DNA from: Gyrodactylus bullatarudis
Lineage: Eukaryota; Platyhelminthes; Monogenea; Gyrodactylidea; Gyrodactylidae
DNA length: 64,000 bases
Reading direction: 5' to 3'
NCBI GenBank assembly: GCA_012064415.1
Contig: SSNU01000072.1
Coordinates: 1-64,000 of the forward strand
Each line of letters begins with the position of its first letter. Position 1 is the stretch's first letter. The translations under genes and the position numbers were made by a program. A model generated the notes under the pieces. The model did not search any database. It was not told the DNA's origin and was given only the letters and a program-made list of their open reading frames with translations. Positions 31,851 to 46,509 of the stretch are shown piece by piece.

Positions 31851-34800
31851 ACATGTATATGTCGTTTGGATATGAGAGGATTAAACACATTAATCAGACT
31901 AGGATATAACATAGCAAAGAAATTTAGACTTGAGTTGACTGGATGACGTTTTTTTATTTTTTGGATCAGCCCAAAGATGATTAAAGAGGAATACTGTATT
32001 TAGAAAGATTATTCTGATTTATGCCCGGTTCTGGTTTGAGATCAAGGCGAAACAGTTAATGTTGTTGGCGTTGTCTAACTTCTTCAGACAAGTGAATCGA
32101 TTATTCGATCATTTTCTAAAGAGTTTTCAGGATAAAGCATTGAAGAATTCCGCAATGATTTTATCAATAAGGCTACTGATGAAATCTAGTAGTAGAATAC
32201 ACTGAATGGTTCTATAAGAAAATAAACACAGATGCCAAAAAGCACTTCTTATTTAATTAACCTCAAATCTAATTCTTTCTCACAAAAAATCTAATTGATT
32301 TCGGCTTAAAAATCTGAGCCAAAGGATTTCATTGATTCTTTCATATCTTAAATCAATATTTATATTATCCTAATTCTATCGCAGAATTCTAATTCGTAAA
32401 CTTTAAATTCTATCGAAATTTCACTAGAATTTATCAATTTTAATTTCAAATTTGTGTAACAAAGCTTTCAAGTCAGTTCAAATCAGATAGTTATTTTTCA
32501 TTTGAATCGATCTGGTCTGAGAAAGTCTAGTTAATTCGTATAAATTTTCAGATATTAAAAATTGATTTTTTAACTTATTTGAATTAAAGTATTTTAAAGA
32601 TTACTTCAATAGTTTTAATCCAAGTATCAAGAATTTTACATTTTTTTGTTAGAAAAAAATCTTATATTGAATTGAAAATATAAATACAAATTATAACGAA
32701 ATAATAGAAATAAAATACAATAAATAAATGGATAGATTGATCTGTACAATTATAAAAAGATAAAATGTCAAGTCATAAATAAGGTAAAGACTCTCGAGTT
32801 GTAAATATTTGAGCAATAGGAAAGCCTGGGAACCAGAGACTGCAAGAAATTCGAAAATCATCTGGTTAATGAAGATTTTTTTGTAATTTTTAATAAATTT
32901 TATCCTTTTAACATAAACACTCTTCTATGAATAAATAATTCATCGAGTTTCATACCTACAAGTGTCTGTAAATTTTAAAATAGTTCCGAGCAAGTCTGAT
33001 CAACAATAGAGATGAAGATCATTCTTGTAAAAAAAATTTGACAGTTAGAATTTTTTCACTTTGGAAAAATAACAGATTTTCTGATGACAACTAAATATGA
33101 ATGTAGTTGTAGACAGAGGTCAAATTTCTGCACATTCTAACATTTCGATATTATTGATTGACCTTGAAGTAATAAATAATTATCTGGTCACTTGATCTGA
33201 TATCTATTCCATCTGAAAATATATACTTATTCTATCTACAATCTTATATCTATAAGGACAGTGTTCATTGTAAATTAAACAATGTCCCATTGAGATACAT
33301 GAATTGAAACTTTTGACCAGTGTTTTTCTCACTAAAATTTTCCATCAAAGTTCATTATCGATCTCAATTAATTTTTTAATTTAATGATTCATTCAGAAGT
33401 TACTAAATTTTATAAATAAAAAAAGTTTTCAAGTTTCTGAACTGGGATAGTCTGTAAAATTAATAGGAGATTATCTGGATTTGTCCTGACAATAGTGAAG
33501 AGAGGAATCTAAATTCTTTCAAGCTTTTCATGGTATCTAAACTTTATTTTTTGAAAGTATGATTATGTTTAGATTCTGTTTATATGCTAAGAAATGCTAA
33601 TAATTTTATAATTATAGAGAATAAAAACTACCTAAAAACTGTGAAAACCTGACAAGTCTCAGACCTAAAATCCTAATCTTCACTAACCAGATTATAACTA
33701 GTCAGCAAAAGGGTTTTCGTTAGGTTTTGAAAATTTTAACCTTAGCTCAGATTGAACTATTCTAATAATACCTTTATTACAATATTTCTTAATACTTTAT
33801 AATTTTGTATTGTCTTTGAAATTAACTCAACCACTACAATCTTGTTTCAACATATCTTTTGTTTTCTTTCATTCTTCTAATATGCCGATACAAGCCAAAA
33901 GACAATCTAGCCAAGGTATCAAGCGGGGCGGGTATAACATAAATTTAGAGTTGAGATTTTTCAATTATGAATAATTCATCATTTTCAAATGAAGTCTTTG
34001 TATTTTATTCAGAAAGAAGAGGAAATAAAAATTACACATTACTGACTTATTCAATTGATAAGGCATTAAATATTCTTTTTTTCAAAAAAAGCATGGTATG
34101 ACATAGTGCCTGTATCTGGTTGACACAACTACTGATTACTACTATGAAGAAGAAACCTCACCCCCAGGAATTGTTACTATGACAGTTTGGTAATGTGTTG
34201 AAATTTGGTGAGTGTGAATTCATGTGTTGAAATTGGAGAGGATATGATTTCAAAAACCTTTCAAGGAGTTATTTGTAACCTTGGTGTAAAAATTGAGACT
34301 CTCAGACCCCCGTGTATTTTTCCTTTGAATGAATTTCCAGTTACACAACTTGAGATCAACAATGCCAAATCTATTCGTGATAAATGTCGTGATTGAATCA
34401 TAAAAATTAGCTTAGATTAATGCTGGATCTTGGTTACATCTTTACAATATATGTATTTCTAAAAACTGAAAATAATCAACTTTTCATTAGATGCGTTCAA
34501 TACTCAAATCTAATTCTCGATGAGAATTTTTAGATAATAAGAAGAGATATTTATAATTGATATTATTTTTAAACTTTCTATTTTTATTACTTTTAATATA
34601 GTGTATAATTTATACGAATGATATTCTGTCTAAAAAAATTAAGGGTTTTCTTGTATTTCTTCTTGCTTGTTGATTTGTTGTTTATTTATGTTTTTATATT
34701 ATTCAATTGGTAATAATTTGTATAAATTGTAAGTTTTCTTTTACAAAATTTGATAATTTTTTATTCACTTCTATTTTTTCAAGAGTATATATTTTCTCAA

Positions 34801-37800
34801 CAGGTTCAACATTTGTATTCTTGGTTTCAAGTTTGATTTAGAGATCAATTTCTTCAATAATAATTGTAATTAATAAAGTTTTTTGTATTTTTTTGTCTAA
34901 ATGTTGTTGTTCTCGTATAAGGTTGTTTTTATATTGTTTTATTTTTTCTATAGAAATATATAAATTCTCTACGAGCCCATAGACATATTCCTGACAATAT
35001 AAATGAGGAAAATAAACCGAGTTTTGTGCATTTATTTCTTGATTTAATTTCAGAATCTTGAATTAGGTTAGTATCGTTCTCTTGTGATCTTTCTGGAGTT
35101 GCATACTCTACGAACATAGGTTGTAACTTTTGTTGTCTTGAGAAGCATCGAATAGAGATATGCCATGTATTATATCTAGCATTGATATATAAAAAAAGGC
35201 TTCTCTTTAGAAACATACATGTATCATAATAATAATTATTATTAGTTAACAAATAAAAAAATTGAAAAAAGGTTATGTATGAAAAAAATACAATTTGTAT
35301 AAAAATCAGTGAAAATTTCAATGCAAAGAACAAATTATAACAGAAGTAGAATATTTTCATAAGAATAGTTCAAAAATGAATGAAAATAAATACAAAATTT
35401 GCAGACTGGTTGAGTTCAATTGATTATTTTCGACTGGCGACTCGTAATGTTTTATTAAAAGGTACACAGATTAGTAGTAGAAGTTATTTTATTAGGTGTT
35501 TAGTGAATGAAAAAAATGCAAGTACAAAATATGAGTAGAGAGCTGAATTAATGCAATTTGAGATTGATCATCAATTACTATTCATTCTGAGTTCTGTTAT
35601 TATTTTTTATAAAAACATTTTAACTACAACTTTGAGATAGTTTGAATGAAAAAGTCTTTATTTGTTGTAATTATAATTATTTGTTGTAATAATATTTTAT
35701 AAAAGGCTTGGTAGTATAACAAGTGTGATAATAAATATGGGATTTAGTTTTTCTTCCTCTAAGCATATTCAAATTCCTCTATTATCATTATTAAATCTGG
35801 TATTCTGTATATTATTCATAATATGGATTTTTCAATGTTGCTGTTTGCCAATAAAGAAATCATAATGATATTAATAATTACCTTGAAGATCATTTAATGA
35901 GATATTCACCAATTGAACAGGTAGATGGGTCCAGCTTGTTTTTGATTCTTATTTCTTGCATAAATGCACTCTTCTACCATTGTGTCTTTTATTGTAGGGT
36001 AACATTAAATGAGAATAGATTTGTCAGATAGCTCGGATAATAAAAGGACTTGTATGCTCAAACTTTCATTAATCGCCTTTGGAATCTAATAAATGCTCAT
36101 AGGTAATCATTCTCTCTCTATCTCTTTTGGACAAATTCTGTTGTCAACGGAATTCTTTGCTCATTTTCATCGGTGCTCATAATTGATTTTGAATCTGGAT
36201 TTCTTTCTCTAACAAGAATTGCAATTGTAGATGATTCATCAAACTTGTCCAAAATCGACAATGATTCTTCTCGTGGAATAAACAATCAAAAACTTTTATA
36301 AGCAAGTTAGCAGAATAGATTTTTATCATATAATATGCATATATAATAGAGTTGGTAAGAGAGAGAACAAATTTTAAGGGGCGGAAAATTTTTGTGGAAA
36401 TTGGAAAAATGACTTGGAATATTTTGTGATTGAAAAAATGCTTCCTTTGTTCTTTGTTTGATAACAATATTAAAGATTAAAAAAATATTTATATAAAAGT
36501 TTGTTTATATCATCTTTATAACAGTAGTAATAATAATAATTGCTAATTATTTTCCAATAGACATTATGATTATTTTATATATTAAATATAAAAAAATTGG
36601 ATCAAATCTCTCGATTTTCATACGTGTCTTTATCTATATCATGTAGGGATAATAGTACTATTAGTAAATGTAAAACAGGAATTGAATGCATCTTATCAAA
36701 ACAACAGCAAAATGGATTATTTTTCATTATATACTGACCAGATAAATTGATATATAATATATAATTTGGAATATTTATCAATTGGCTTGCTATTTATCGT
36801 AAAAAGAAGTTGAGGTGTGAGAGAAAAGTGAAAAAAGGTTTCATTTCAGTAGTAAATATAATTTATAATCTTTGTATGGTTTTTTCGTATAAAAAGGAAA
36901 ATAGACTTTAGTTTGTGGTGTTTTCTTTTTCATTAATAATAATAATAATCATTATAACATTTAATGTTAAAATACATCATATCATCAAGAGGGAGGCAGG
37001 AGGATCATTAACTCTTATTCAAAAATCATATTTTTTCAAAAAAACATTCTAGTGTTTTTTTACTTCGGAGTAATATTTTCAAAGATAACATTAACATAAA
37101 TATATCATAATAAATATGGTTATAAAATAGAGGAATAACATTAATTAAACGTTCTTTTGAGGTTATTTTCGGTCAACGAAATATATAAAGAAATATTTAT
37201 CAGATATTTGTTGAAGATGTGTGTAAAAATAATTGGTTTCCGCCAAAAGCGACCAGTGAGAAATAAGTCTTGGTGTAAAACAGGATTGTTGCTTTAAAAA
37301 AGGATTCGTGTTTCTCATTCATTCGTGGTTCTTGGTTGGTATATAAAATTTTCATTTCCAGAGATTGTAACAAAAAAATAAATCAAAAAATGAAAAAATT
37401 CTTTCATTTCAATGTAAAAAAGAAAGAAGTAAAAATCATTATGAAGATGTGGCATTGGGTCTTCGTTTTCTTCTTTTGAAATTTTTTCAATATATAAATA
37501 TATATATCAGGAGCTCAGTACTCTCTTTTGTTCTGGCTACATAAATAATAATAATTAAGTCAGTAATAAATATCATTTTGGTGAAAACACAAAGTGAGTT
37601 GTCCATTTTCACAATACTCGCGCGCACATTAATGATAGGTGTAAGTAACATTATGATCATTGTAAAGACATAAAAATCAACATTTAAAAATTTAACATTC
37701 TTCTTTTTAACTTGAGTATATAAATATGTAGGAATAGTTATTAAAAACTTGATAATAACAGTACTAGAAGAGAAGTAGGATAAAGAACTTTTCCAAGTAT

Positions 37801-37957
37801 GTATAAAAATGCATTGAGGCACACAATGAACCGTCTGTTACAAGTCCAAAGGATTAGTATTAACATGGTAGTAGAATGATTGGGTTGAATTGTGCGTTGT
37901 GAATAAATCAATGTAATGTAAAGATATCATATTCAAGGAAAATATCATTAGAATCGT
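31851..37957. other. 6-kb gene-poor stretch
   Basis: No supported gene. On the + strand between 33882 and 34400 several protein-like pieces in different frames (RFFNYE; VFYSERRGNKNYTLLTYSIDKA; VDTTTDYYYEEETSPPGIVT; IETLRPPCIFPLNEFP) could be a decayed gene that I do not recognise; a 13-bp phrase ATGTGTTGAAATT is duplicated there. The 143-codon minus frame at 34929-35360 has a hydrophobic, unconvincing composition. The part next to 37957 may be 3' UTR of the KH gene. Confidence 0.4.
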
Positions 37958-40900
37958 TTAGAATTGAATAAGAACACAGTTCTGGTCATAATCATTAGGG
38001 CTGTTTTCAAAATCTTGTCCACCGCTACCATTGGTGCCGGAATTAGGTCCGCCAGAGACTGGTGGTGATTGTAAGAATAATTTAGATAAAACTGAATTCG
38101 CAGTATTATTTGTGCTATTAATATACATTTGATGGTTAGCAAAAGGATCTCCGAGGCTGCTTGATGTAGAGGTGCTGTTACTATGTCGGTCAAAGTTTTG
38201 CTCTGAACTAGGAGGAGTTGAACGTCTACGTCCATCGCCGATAGCCCCAACATTCATATTGTTTGGTCGAGGTTTATCATCTGGTGTTCCATTTGTACTA
38301 ATTCCTGAACTTCCGTTGTTTGTTAAAGTTGTATTGTTATTATTAACACAAATAGAAGAAGATGGTTGGCTACTTAGACCCATGGAATTCCAGAGGCGAG
38401 CAAAATCATTATCAAGAAAGTTGGAACCAGGATCAAGGGAACCTAAGTTTGATTTCTTCTGGTCAATTTCGGGATCGATTAGAAGAGAATTTCCATTGTT
38501 ACCTGGTGATTGCATATAATAACGATTCAGGACAGAATTAGTTCCATTGCTCATTTGATGATGATTTGAGAAAGGATCTGGATTATCACTGCTGCGAAGT
38601 GGGCTTGATGGAAGGCTTGACTTGTAGTGAAGACCATGTAAAGGGATATCATTGAAACGTTGGTTTCCATTGACAAGACCAGGAAGATTTGAGTTGCTTC
38701 CACTATTACAGTTCATTGAATTACCGTTAGAAGCTGCAGCAGCAACGGCATTTTGAATCCACACTTCGGTTCCATTTAAACTACTTCCATTTGGATTGGA
38801 GAAGCAATCTAGTTTTTTAAAAATAAATGACAATTAAAGAAAATAGAAAGAAAATAAAGAAAAACTTACCATTTGGAGAACTATTACTGACAGAACCACC
38901 AACTTCTTTAACTCGTCTAGTTTTACTTTTGGATTCAGCAAGAATTCTATCAAGAACCTCACGAGCTTCATTTGAATCCATTTGAGCAACATCAGGCCAC
39001 ATCCATCCCATATTTTGGGTTGTACAGTTATTTATAGATGAATTACCATTTGTTGCGGAAATTCCGTTAGAAGTACCATTGCAGTTGTTTCCATTGTTGG
39101 GAGTATTGGGAACTGAGTTCAAATGGCGATCGGAACCTGGTGTTAGCACCATATCATCAATATCATCGCTAGTTCGTCTCTCCAATTGTCTCATAACCAA
39201 ATGACCAATTAATTGTTTTGCTTGTTGAACTCTACATTCAGCAGCTTGTGCAGACGTCAAACCGAGACCTTGATAAGCTGAAATTTCAAAATCTGCCAAC
39301 GCATCTGGACCTCTACCGGCTTCCTTTGGAGGACTTTTTATTTCAGTCCCTGTATCTTTTTGTATGGTAGTGATGATAGATCCTTGAGTTCCAATGATTT
39401 TTCCAACCATATCTTGCGGAACAGAAATACGTCCACGAGCAAGTAGAATACGTGATGAAGTAATCGTACTAGTTGTGCTGTTAAGACCATTTTGAACTTG
39501 ACCATTAGGTGTACCATTTGTCATGTTGTTAACACAGCTAGTTATTGTATTGCTTGATCCATTACCTGAACTAAGAGTTGTTCCCATGTAGCTGAGACCA
39601 GAAACTGATGATGGAGGAGGACTGGAAGAATTTGTTTCTCCGTTACCATTAGTAAGACTAGAACCGATAGAATTACCATTGGAGACCATGGCAAGATTAT
39701 TATTAGAAGATCTAGTAGCTAGAAGTGAGCTTCCATTTGTTAGACCTAATTAAATATCATTTAGTAAATAACATTGAAGAGTAGATGAGGATCAAGGTTA
39801 TTTTGTTAATTATTTTAGTTATAAAAGAATAAAAATTTACTCACCGTTACCATTAGCTGGGCTACTTGGTAAACTATTTTGATTGATAGACGAACTGTGC
39901 ATTGTATTAGTAACACAAACGGGACACCCAATTAAGTTATGTGTGAAGCATTGTGTCTGACTATTTGTTTGGCCATTAATTGGATTTGAACCAGGAGTAC
40001 CACTTCCGGCAGAACCACGACGACGATCTCCGGCTATTAATTTACTTTGAGTAATTTCTTGGGCTCTCTTTGTAAGATGATTAGCAACATTGAGTGCTAT
40101 TTCCGGGGGTGCTTCAATAATGAACACATGCTCTTCATTTTCACCTGGTGTAGTAATGAGAGCTCCGGTCTCTTCACGAATCAATTTGATTTTTTGACCT
40201 TAATAAATTTAAGAATCATAATAGTAATCATATTTGATGCATAAATTAATTGATAGTCAGTGTAACTATATTGTTGAAGAAGAAAAGCTAAGTTAATTCG
40301 AAGATAAAGAGAGTAATATGTAGTCAAAATAATTGTGTCATGTAGATAACGCAGAAATCGACTGAGAATTTGAATAGAACAGAAAACAAATAGAAAAATG
40401 TGCAAAAAGATCATTGAGATGATTGAATATGGATGATAAGATGAGTAAAAAATGAATTGTAAATGAAAAAATGTAAGATCGATAACTGTTCTTTGTTTTC
40501 TTAGGATTACTATTCAAATAATAATAATAAAGAAATGATAATATGACTCACCTCCTTTACCGACTATTTCAGAGACATGATCTTTAGAGGGTACACGAAC
40601 TCCTAGTTGTAGATATGAAGCTTTAGTTTTTGCCTCTGTTTCACCATAACGATTTCTAAAGTAGGCTGAGATACGTCCATATGTCTGACTCATTGATCTT
40701 CGTGAATTCTCTTTAATTCTCTCTAGATCTAATCCAACAATATAACCTTGACTCTGAGCAATTGAATAATAATATAATCTGTCCTGATACCTGAGACCAT
40801 TTGAATTGAGGGACTGCTGTGTGAATAATTCCCGTTGTGGGCCTCCATTCTTTAAAATGCGTTCAATACTATTGACTTGTCCATTTGAGAAAGGTTTATG

Positions 40901-41299
40901 AGTTGAATTTTGGGTGGAATTTGATGAATAGACATTGCTATTGGGAGATTCAGTTTCAGAAAGATTAGAATTTCCTGGATAATGATTATAGAATGGTGAA
41001 TTTTGTAGGCTTCTAAAATCACCAGATCCAATCAAATGAGATGTCGATGAATTAGATAGATTGAATGACAATTTACTGCTTTGACATGGAGAAACGAAAG
41101 CTGAATAGTTTATACTACCATTTGAGGAACTTCCAATTGCATCCAAAGAATTAGAGAATGAGTTGAAGTTCATGGAATTATTACGAAGTGATAAGCTATC
41201 ACCAATACTGTTAGAAGCATCTGAGCATGTTCTGAAGCTGCTATTGAGGCGATCTGTTACTACATCCTTTTCAATTTTTAACAAATTGACACTAGGCAT
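37958..41299 (-). CDS. MEX-3-like KH-domain RNA-binding protein, four exons
   Basis: Exons: 41299-40552, 40198-39845, 39745-38870, 38808-37958; the total of 2829 nt is exactly 943 codons. Introns of 353, 99 and 61 bp have GT-AG ends and all junctions keep frame. KH1 (about residues 228-295, split by intron 1) reads RVPSKDHVSEIVGKGG then QKIKLIREETGALITTPGE, with the GKGG loop; this matches MEX-3 KH1 in pattern (VPSxHVAEIVGxxG). KH2 (about 470-560) reads RISVPQDMVGKIIGTQGS with the GTQG loop, but has a long insert (GRGPDALADFEISAYQGLGL) before its last helix. The rest is low-complexity Asn/Ser/Gly sequence typical of regulators in RNP granules. No carboxy-terminal RING is visible, unlike vertebrate MEX3. 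A role in mRNA translational control is inferred from the family. Confidence 0.85.
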
Positions 41300-44200
41300 G
41301 ATGGTTAGATTAGCCAGTTTTTGTCAATTTTATAAATCCTTATGAACAAATGACTTCTTTTAATGATAATGAGAGGACTTTGATGGTCGTTGGGGAATTA
41401 TAAAAAAACTAAATCACCGGTGTTGAGCGAAATGAAAATCTTCTTATTAACAATGCATCAAAAACGGCAAGTCACTTGGTTAAGTTAAGCGTAAATAAGA
41501 TTTTCTTTGTTTGGTACTCAGTGTACTGTGTGTATGCGTGCGTATGTGCACGTGTGTAGCAAAGCTGACGTTTTCTGGACTAGCTTGTATAGCATAATCA
41601 TGCATATATCATGCTTGAATTCTATTGGTCAGTTTAATTCAACCAATAAGAATTTAGCCAAGTTCAGGGTTATAGTTGAAATGAATGAAGTGAAGTATTT
41701 TTTCATTCAAGGTTAAATTATTTCTTCTATCGATGACTAATCCACCATTGTGAATGAAGAGAAACAAAAATTTGAATGAATTTTATTTATTCTTTCTATC
41801 TCTTTCTCATTTCCTTACATTCGCACACACATTGTTACTCAGGATTAACGCCCATTTTAAGTGATATTCTAAATGTAGAATGAAGAAAGAAAATCGATTA
41901 AAAGGCTTGATGATTTCTTACCAAGTCATTCTTTTCATATTATGATTTTAAACAGCTAATTAGATCTAACTCAAAATCGATTTTATATAATATTAATTAA
42001 TCTAAATTCATCATGTAACCTAGTTCGAGGATTGAGGGATGATTAGCCAAAGTCTATATATCTATTGTAACTCCTTATTAATCTTCTCTATGTAATAGCA
42101 ACCTAGGTTATAACTACAAAAGGAGTTTGCTTTTTGGAATACAACCGCTGGGTAGACTCCATTTACTATGCTGTTTGCTTTTCTATTTCTCTTGCATTTT
42201 GTATCAAAAGCAGGTGATGATTATAAAATAAGTGAGCTAAATTAAGGTGAAGTATAATTTAAAAAAAAAATAAAATTTAATTTTCTCTAAGAAAGAATTT
42301 CCATAGATTCATAAATAATAAAACTACCTCAAAGATACAAAGAAAAAAATCAATTTCACGATGCTTCGTCATCATTGAGATAGAATTTATTTCTATCATT
42401 TATTCATGAGAATTTTATTGAATAAATTAGTGAGTTTACTTGTCTGACCCTTCACTAGAGTGATTGAATGTATAAATGAATTTATTCTGAAAGAGTGAGG
42501 GTGCCCTTTACCATAACATTGCGAAAAACTTTTCAATCTAATTAAATTATTTCTAATTGCATAATGTCATTTGAAAACTTTTCGTTAGGCAAGTGTGTGG
42601 CAAGATTTTCTTTGTGTTTTGCTATCATTTCCATAAAGAAAAGAATTTTGAACAGCTGGATATAGCTATTTTCAGTTGACTCTTTCAATATTTCCAGCTT
42701 GTCTGATTTTAATGAACTTTGAATTGATCCTACGATTTATTCTAATTCTTTATATTTACAAATCTAAATAAATTTAAATCTAAACCTGGTCACAATTTCT
42801 CAAACGACGATGAGAAATAAACATGAATAAATAATAGGTTCTGTTAAAACGTCCACCTTTCTGCAGAATAACGTGAGCTGGTCCAAAATTCCCTTTGTAT
42901 GAATTTACATTTATAATAAATACATGTATCATGGTTAAAAATAAATTAACCATTATTCAGGAAACTTATTTTCTCATGTTTTAATACAATAAAAAGTAAT
43001 GCATTACAAAAGCACACTGTTATAAAGATAAAAAATCCCCTTCAACAGCAAAGTGCAAAAATTTATTACTTAAAGGTTTGTAAATGGGAAAAATTGGATA
43101 ATAAAATGAGGTATTTTTCTCTATCCCTCTTGAGGTTAAGACAGTTTCCGTGAATAAGCTTTGAATAAACTTTCTTTCCCTTTCAAACTTTTTCAAGGAA
43201 TTTGAGGCAAATTCTCGCTTATTAAATTTTGCTGAAACCATAGTAGTATAGTCGGCTAATACAGCGTATTCTTCAGGGATGAAAAAGAAAAGGAATAAAA
43301 ATCATTATAATGATTATAAAACTGCTGCCAAAACTTTCTTCCACTAATGCATCGAATATATGAAGATGAAAATGTATGGTTTTCACATAAATCTAAATCG
43401 GAATCTTCCTTGAACTCTCTTATTAAATCGTACAATATTCATTGTTTATTAATTAATTTTGGGAATTTTGAATAGCTAAATTTTTATAACAACTAACTCC
43501 ATAACTGGTTAAAGATTATATTGGCTGAGTACGCTAATATTGACACAAGTTTCAATATTAAAAATCAAATTTAAATCTATCTCTTAATATTTTTACTAAA
43601 AACAAAGTAAATAAACTTTTGAGCCACAAGTAAAGAAAAAAGAGTTCATTTTAAAGCAGAGATATCTGTTGGCTAAAAAATTGAATTGAAGTGAAAAATT
43701 GACTTTTTACATGATGCATCATTTCAAGATATTGAAAAATCAATTTTTCTCGATCGAGAGAGTAGAAGAAAAAAATCGTTCACTCCTAACCTTGTCCATG
43801 CAATGTGCGTATACTTTTCCAAATATATAAATATCTTTTACATTTTGGATTGTTTTTATTTCAAACTGCATAGCAAGATTTGTTTCTATTCCATAATACA
43901 TATATATTCCACTACGTTATATATCGAATCATGATTTGATATTTATTTCAAGAGAAAATATCTATACCATCTTAGAGAATTGATTGTCACATTGATTTCC
44001 AATTCTATTTTGTTATTCGAAAGTGATTTTACAACTTTGAATAAATGTTATTCTTAGTCTAAAATATATCTTAAAATAAATTGCAGAATGATTTTTTGAA
44101 TGTTCTCAACCAAGAGTATACCATTTAACAATTTAAAATAGTCGGTTTTCAAGAATATCACAATTCTCAAAATTCCCATATTTGAGAAAACTCAAGGAAT

Positions 44201-44453
44201 TTGGTATTTTAGTATAAAATCCATTATGTCACATATTCGATCTAAACTTGATTATGCTAAGAGTATTTTATATTCCAATCTTCACTAATTCCTGAATGTT
44301 TATTAATAAAAAATTATTATTGAAAATTCTTAAATGGCTTATTTATTTTCACTAGAAGTGTTACAACTCCAACTCGGTCCTAGGTTCAAACCCTCCCACA
44401 TCGGGCACATTGAATATTCTTTCCCTGTTCTCTTATATGTACTATAATTTCTA
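41300..44453. other. upstream region of the KH gene, no other gene seen
   Basis: It would contain promoter and 5' UTR sequence of the minus-strand KH gene. No named element can be supported. A GT-rich tract occurs near 41520-41560. Confidence 0.4.
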
Positions 44454-44457
44454 TATA

Positions 44458-45414
44458 TGTTACCGTTAATCTTGTTACTCTTGATAGTCTCAAAAATCCC
44501 GTTAAGAATCTTGTTACTAGAAATAAGTTTAACTGATAATAACTAATTTTTTGACTTTCAGAATTTAGAAAGAAAAATCACTCAGTTTATTCATAACACC
44601 CCTAGGATTTTTTCAGAACACATCAATAGAACCCTAAAAGCTTTACAAAATTTGATACCGGTAGAAATGAAAACTATACCTATGTGATATTATCTAGAAT
44701 TATAACCTCAAACTTCATATTCATTTTCAATCCATACGAAATTATTAACTAATCAGTTTATAAACTTTTATTAGTAATCTAAACTTTTACCAAATCATTG
44801 GGATCTAGTAAATTTTTCAAAATAATCCTTCGAGTCTTTCTCCTATTTATAGTTAGTTTTTTGTTTAAAAAGTAATCAAATACAGATTTATCATAAAAAT
44901 CACAAGAAAGACTGCTGTGACACCTTGAATTGCACAAACGGCCTTCTTTTCTGCATTTACATTTTAATGTATCTCATTTTGTTTTGCAGTCACACTTGAA
45001 GAAGCCTTGGTCATTTACAAATGAATGGAGACTTGTCATTCCTCGTACTGAATAAATAAGTTCAGGAACTTCCTCGATTGACAAGAAATTTTCTTCGACT
45101 CTAGTCAGTCAATTTGCTGAATAAAGACCTTCAATTATTCCTGTCTTAGTTCCGACCTTGTAGAAATTTTCTCTAACTTCAAGTATTACACACAATAATT
45201 TTTGAAAAGAGATTCTGAAAAAATGAATAAACTGAGTGGTTTTTCTTTCTAAATTCTGAAAGTCAAAAAATTAGTTATTATCAGCTAAACTTGTTACTAG
45301 TAACTTTCAACAAGATTCCCAGGATTCTTGAGACTATCAGATAATCTTGAAACCGAGTAACAAGTTTAACTGATTTGCCAGGGAGTCTTGAGACTATCAA
45401 GAGTAACGGTAACA
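44458..45414. mobile_element. element 'D' (TGTTACCGTT ends, TATA duplication)
   Basis: A 957-bp non-coding element flanked by TATA (44454-44457, 45415-45418). The left end reads TGTTACCGTTAATCTTGTTA. The right end read inward is TGTTACCGTTACTCTTGATA, identical to the left except for loss of nine bases (AATCTTGTT). The subterminal inverted phrases (GAAAAATCACTCAGTTTAT near 44570 against the inverse near 45235) show extended symmetry. It is the same subfamily as element C at 27022. Confidence 0.85.
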
Positions 45415-45418
45415 TATA

Positions 45419-46224
45419 CAAATAAAAATGTCTCTATTTCAAAAAAAAACTCCAACCAGAGTATATACAATTCCTTCTATTTTTACAAGATGCCTAAACA
45501 CTCAATAATGCTATTTCAGATTACTATAATTTTGATAATTATAATTATATACTTGAAATAAAATATTCTAACAAAAAAACTACAAATTGCTCAACATTTC
45601 AACTCGAATAAATTCAAACTGTTTCATTCATATTTTATTCTATTTGAATAATATGGAATTTTAAAATAGGACAAAATAAATAGTAAAGATAATTATAAAA
45701 AAGATCCCTGAGTCTCAGATCACTTTTCGTCATATTAGAGAATTCAATTTTTTATGTCTGATAAAACAATAATTTTGTGATTACTCATCTATCCTTTAGA
45801 ATGATTAAAAGAAAAATAAAAATCTTTAGTACATTTTTTGTAGAAAAGACTTTTCTGGCAATTTATGAAACACCATATGTGCAGAGTTTTGGCTAAATTA
45901 AAGGCTAAGCCCGTTTGAAATAAAAAGAAAATCATAAGGTTCTAATTGTGACAAGATTACATGTTGAGAATCAATCCTATCTTGTCTGACATATTTTATT
46001 ATTGGTCGTAATATCTTCATAAAAAATATAGATGTTGCTCCCCCTCTTGTGAAAATAAAGGGGATTGTCACTAATTAACACTCTCTTCCTTTCTCAATGG
46101 ATGACCTTCACACTTATAATTTTATTCCAATGTTCAACCAACATAGACTAGGCCCCCAGAATTAATGGAACCCTTTGGTGAATTAAATCTAAATAAAAAA
46201 CAATAATTACAATTGACTATAAAG
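45419..46224. other. intergenic, nothing recognised
   Basis: AT-rich sequence with no supported gene. Confidence 0.45.
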
Positions 46225-46509
46225 TTGTTCGCTTGCTGCCTGACTATGTTGTATTCCGGCTTGTATTGGTCTATCTGTATAAAAAGAAAAAGGAGAGAAA
46301 GGTGTAGTATTTCTTAAAAAATAAGGATTATGAAAATTACAGTAATTGTTATAGTAATCAGAATTATTAGAGTAATAACTCTGATAATATAATTCATCAC
46401 TTGGAAAAACATTAAAATTAAGATTAGAATAAAAACATTTAGATTACTCTGATAAAAATAGGTAGGACTCACACAAGCCAGAATACAACATAGTCAGGCA
46501 AGCGAACAA
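46225..46509. mobile_element. 285-bp inverted-repeat element (MITE-like)
   Basis: The left end contains TTGTTCGCTTG then CCTGACTATGTTGTATTC. The right end read inward has the same order (TTGTTCGCTTGCCTGACTAT), lacking three bases of the left copy. No target duplication or coding capacity is seen. Confidence 0.75.

Noticed and set aside
34929..35360. 143-codon minus frame with hydrophobic start
   Set aside because: Biased Phe/Tyr/Ile composition typical of AT-rich noise; no motif or intron support. A real small membrane protein cannot be fully excluded.
38172..38519. 115-codon + frame
   Set aside because: Antisense to the low-complexity last exon of the KH gene.
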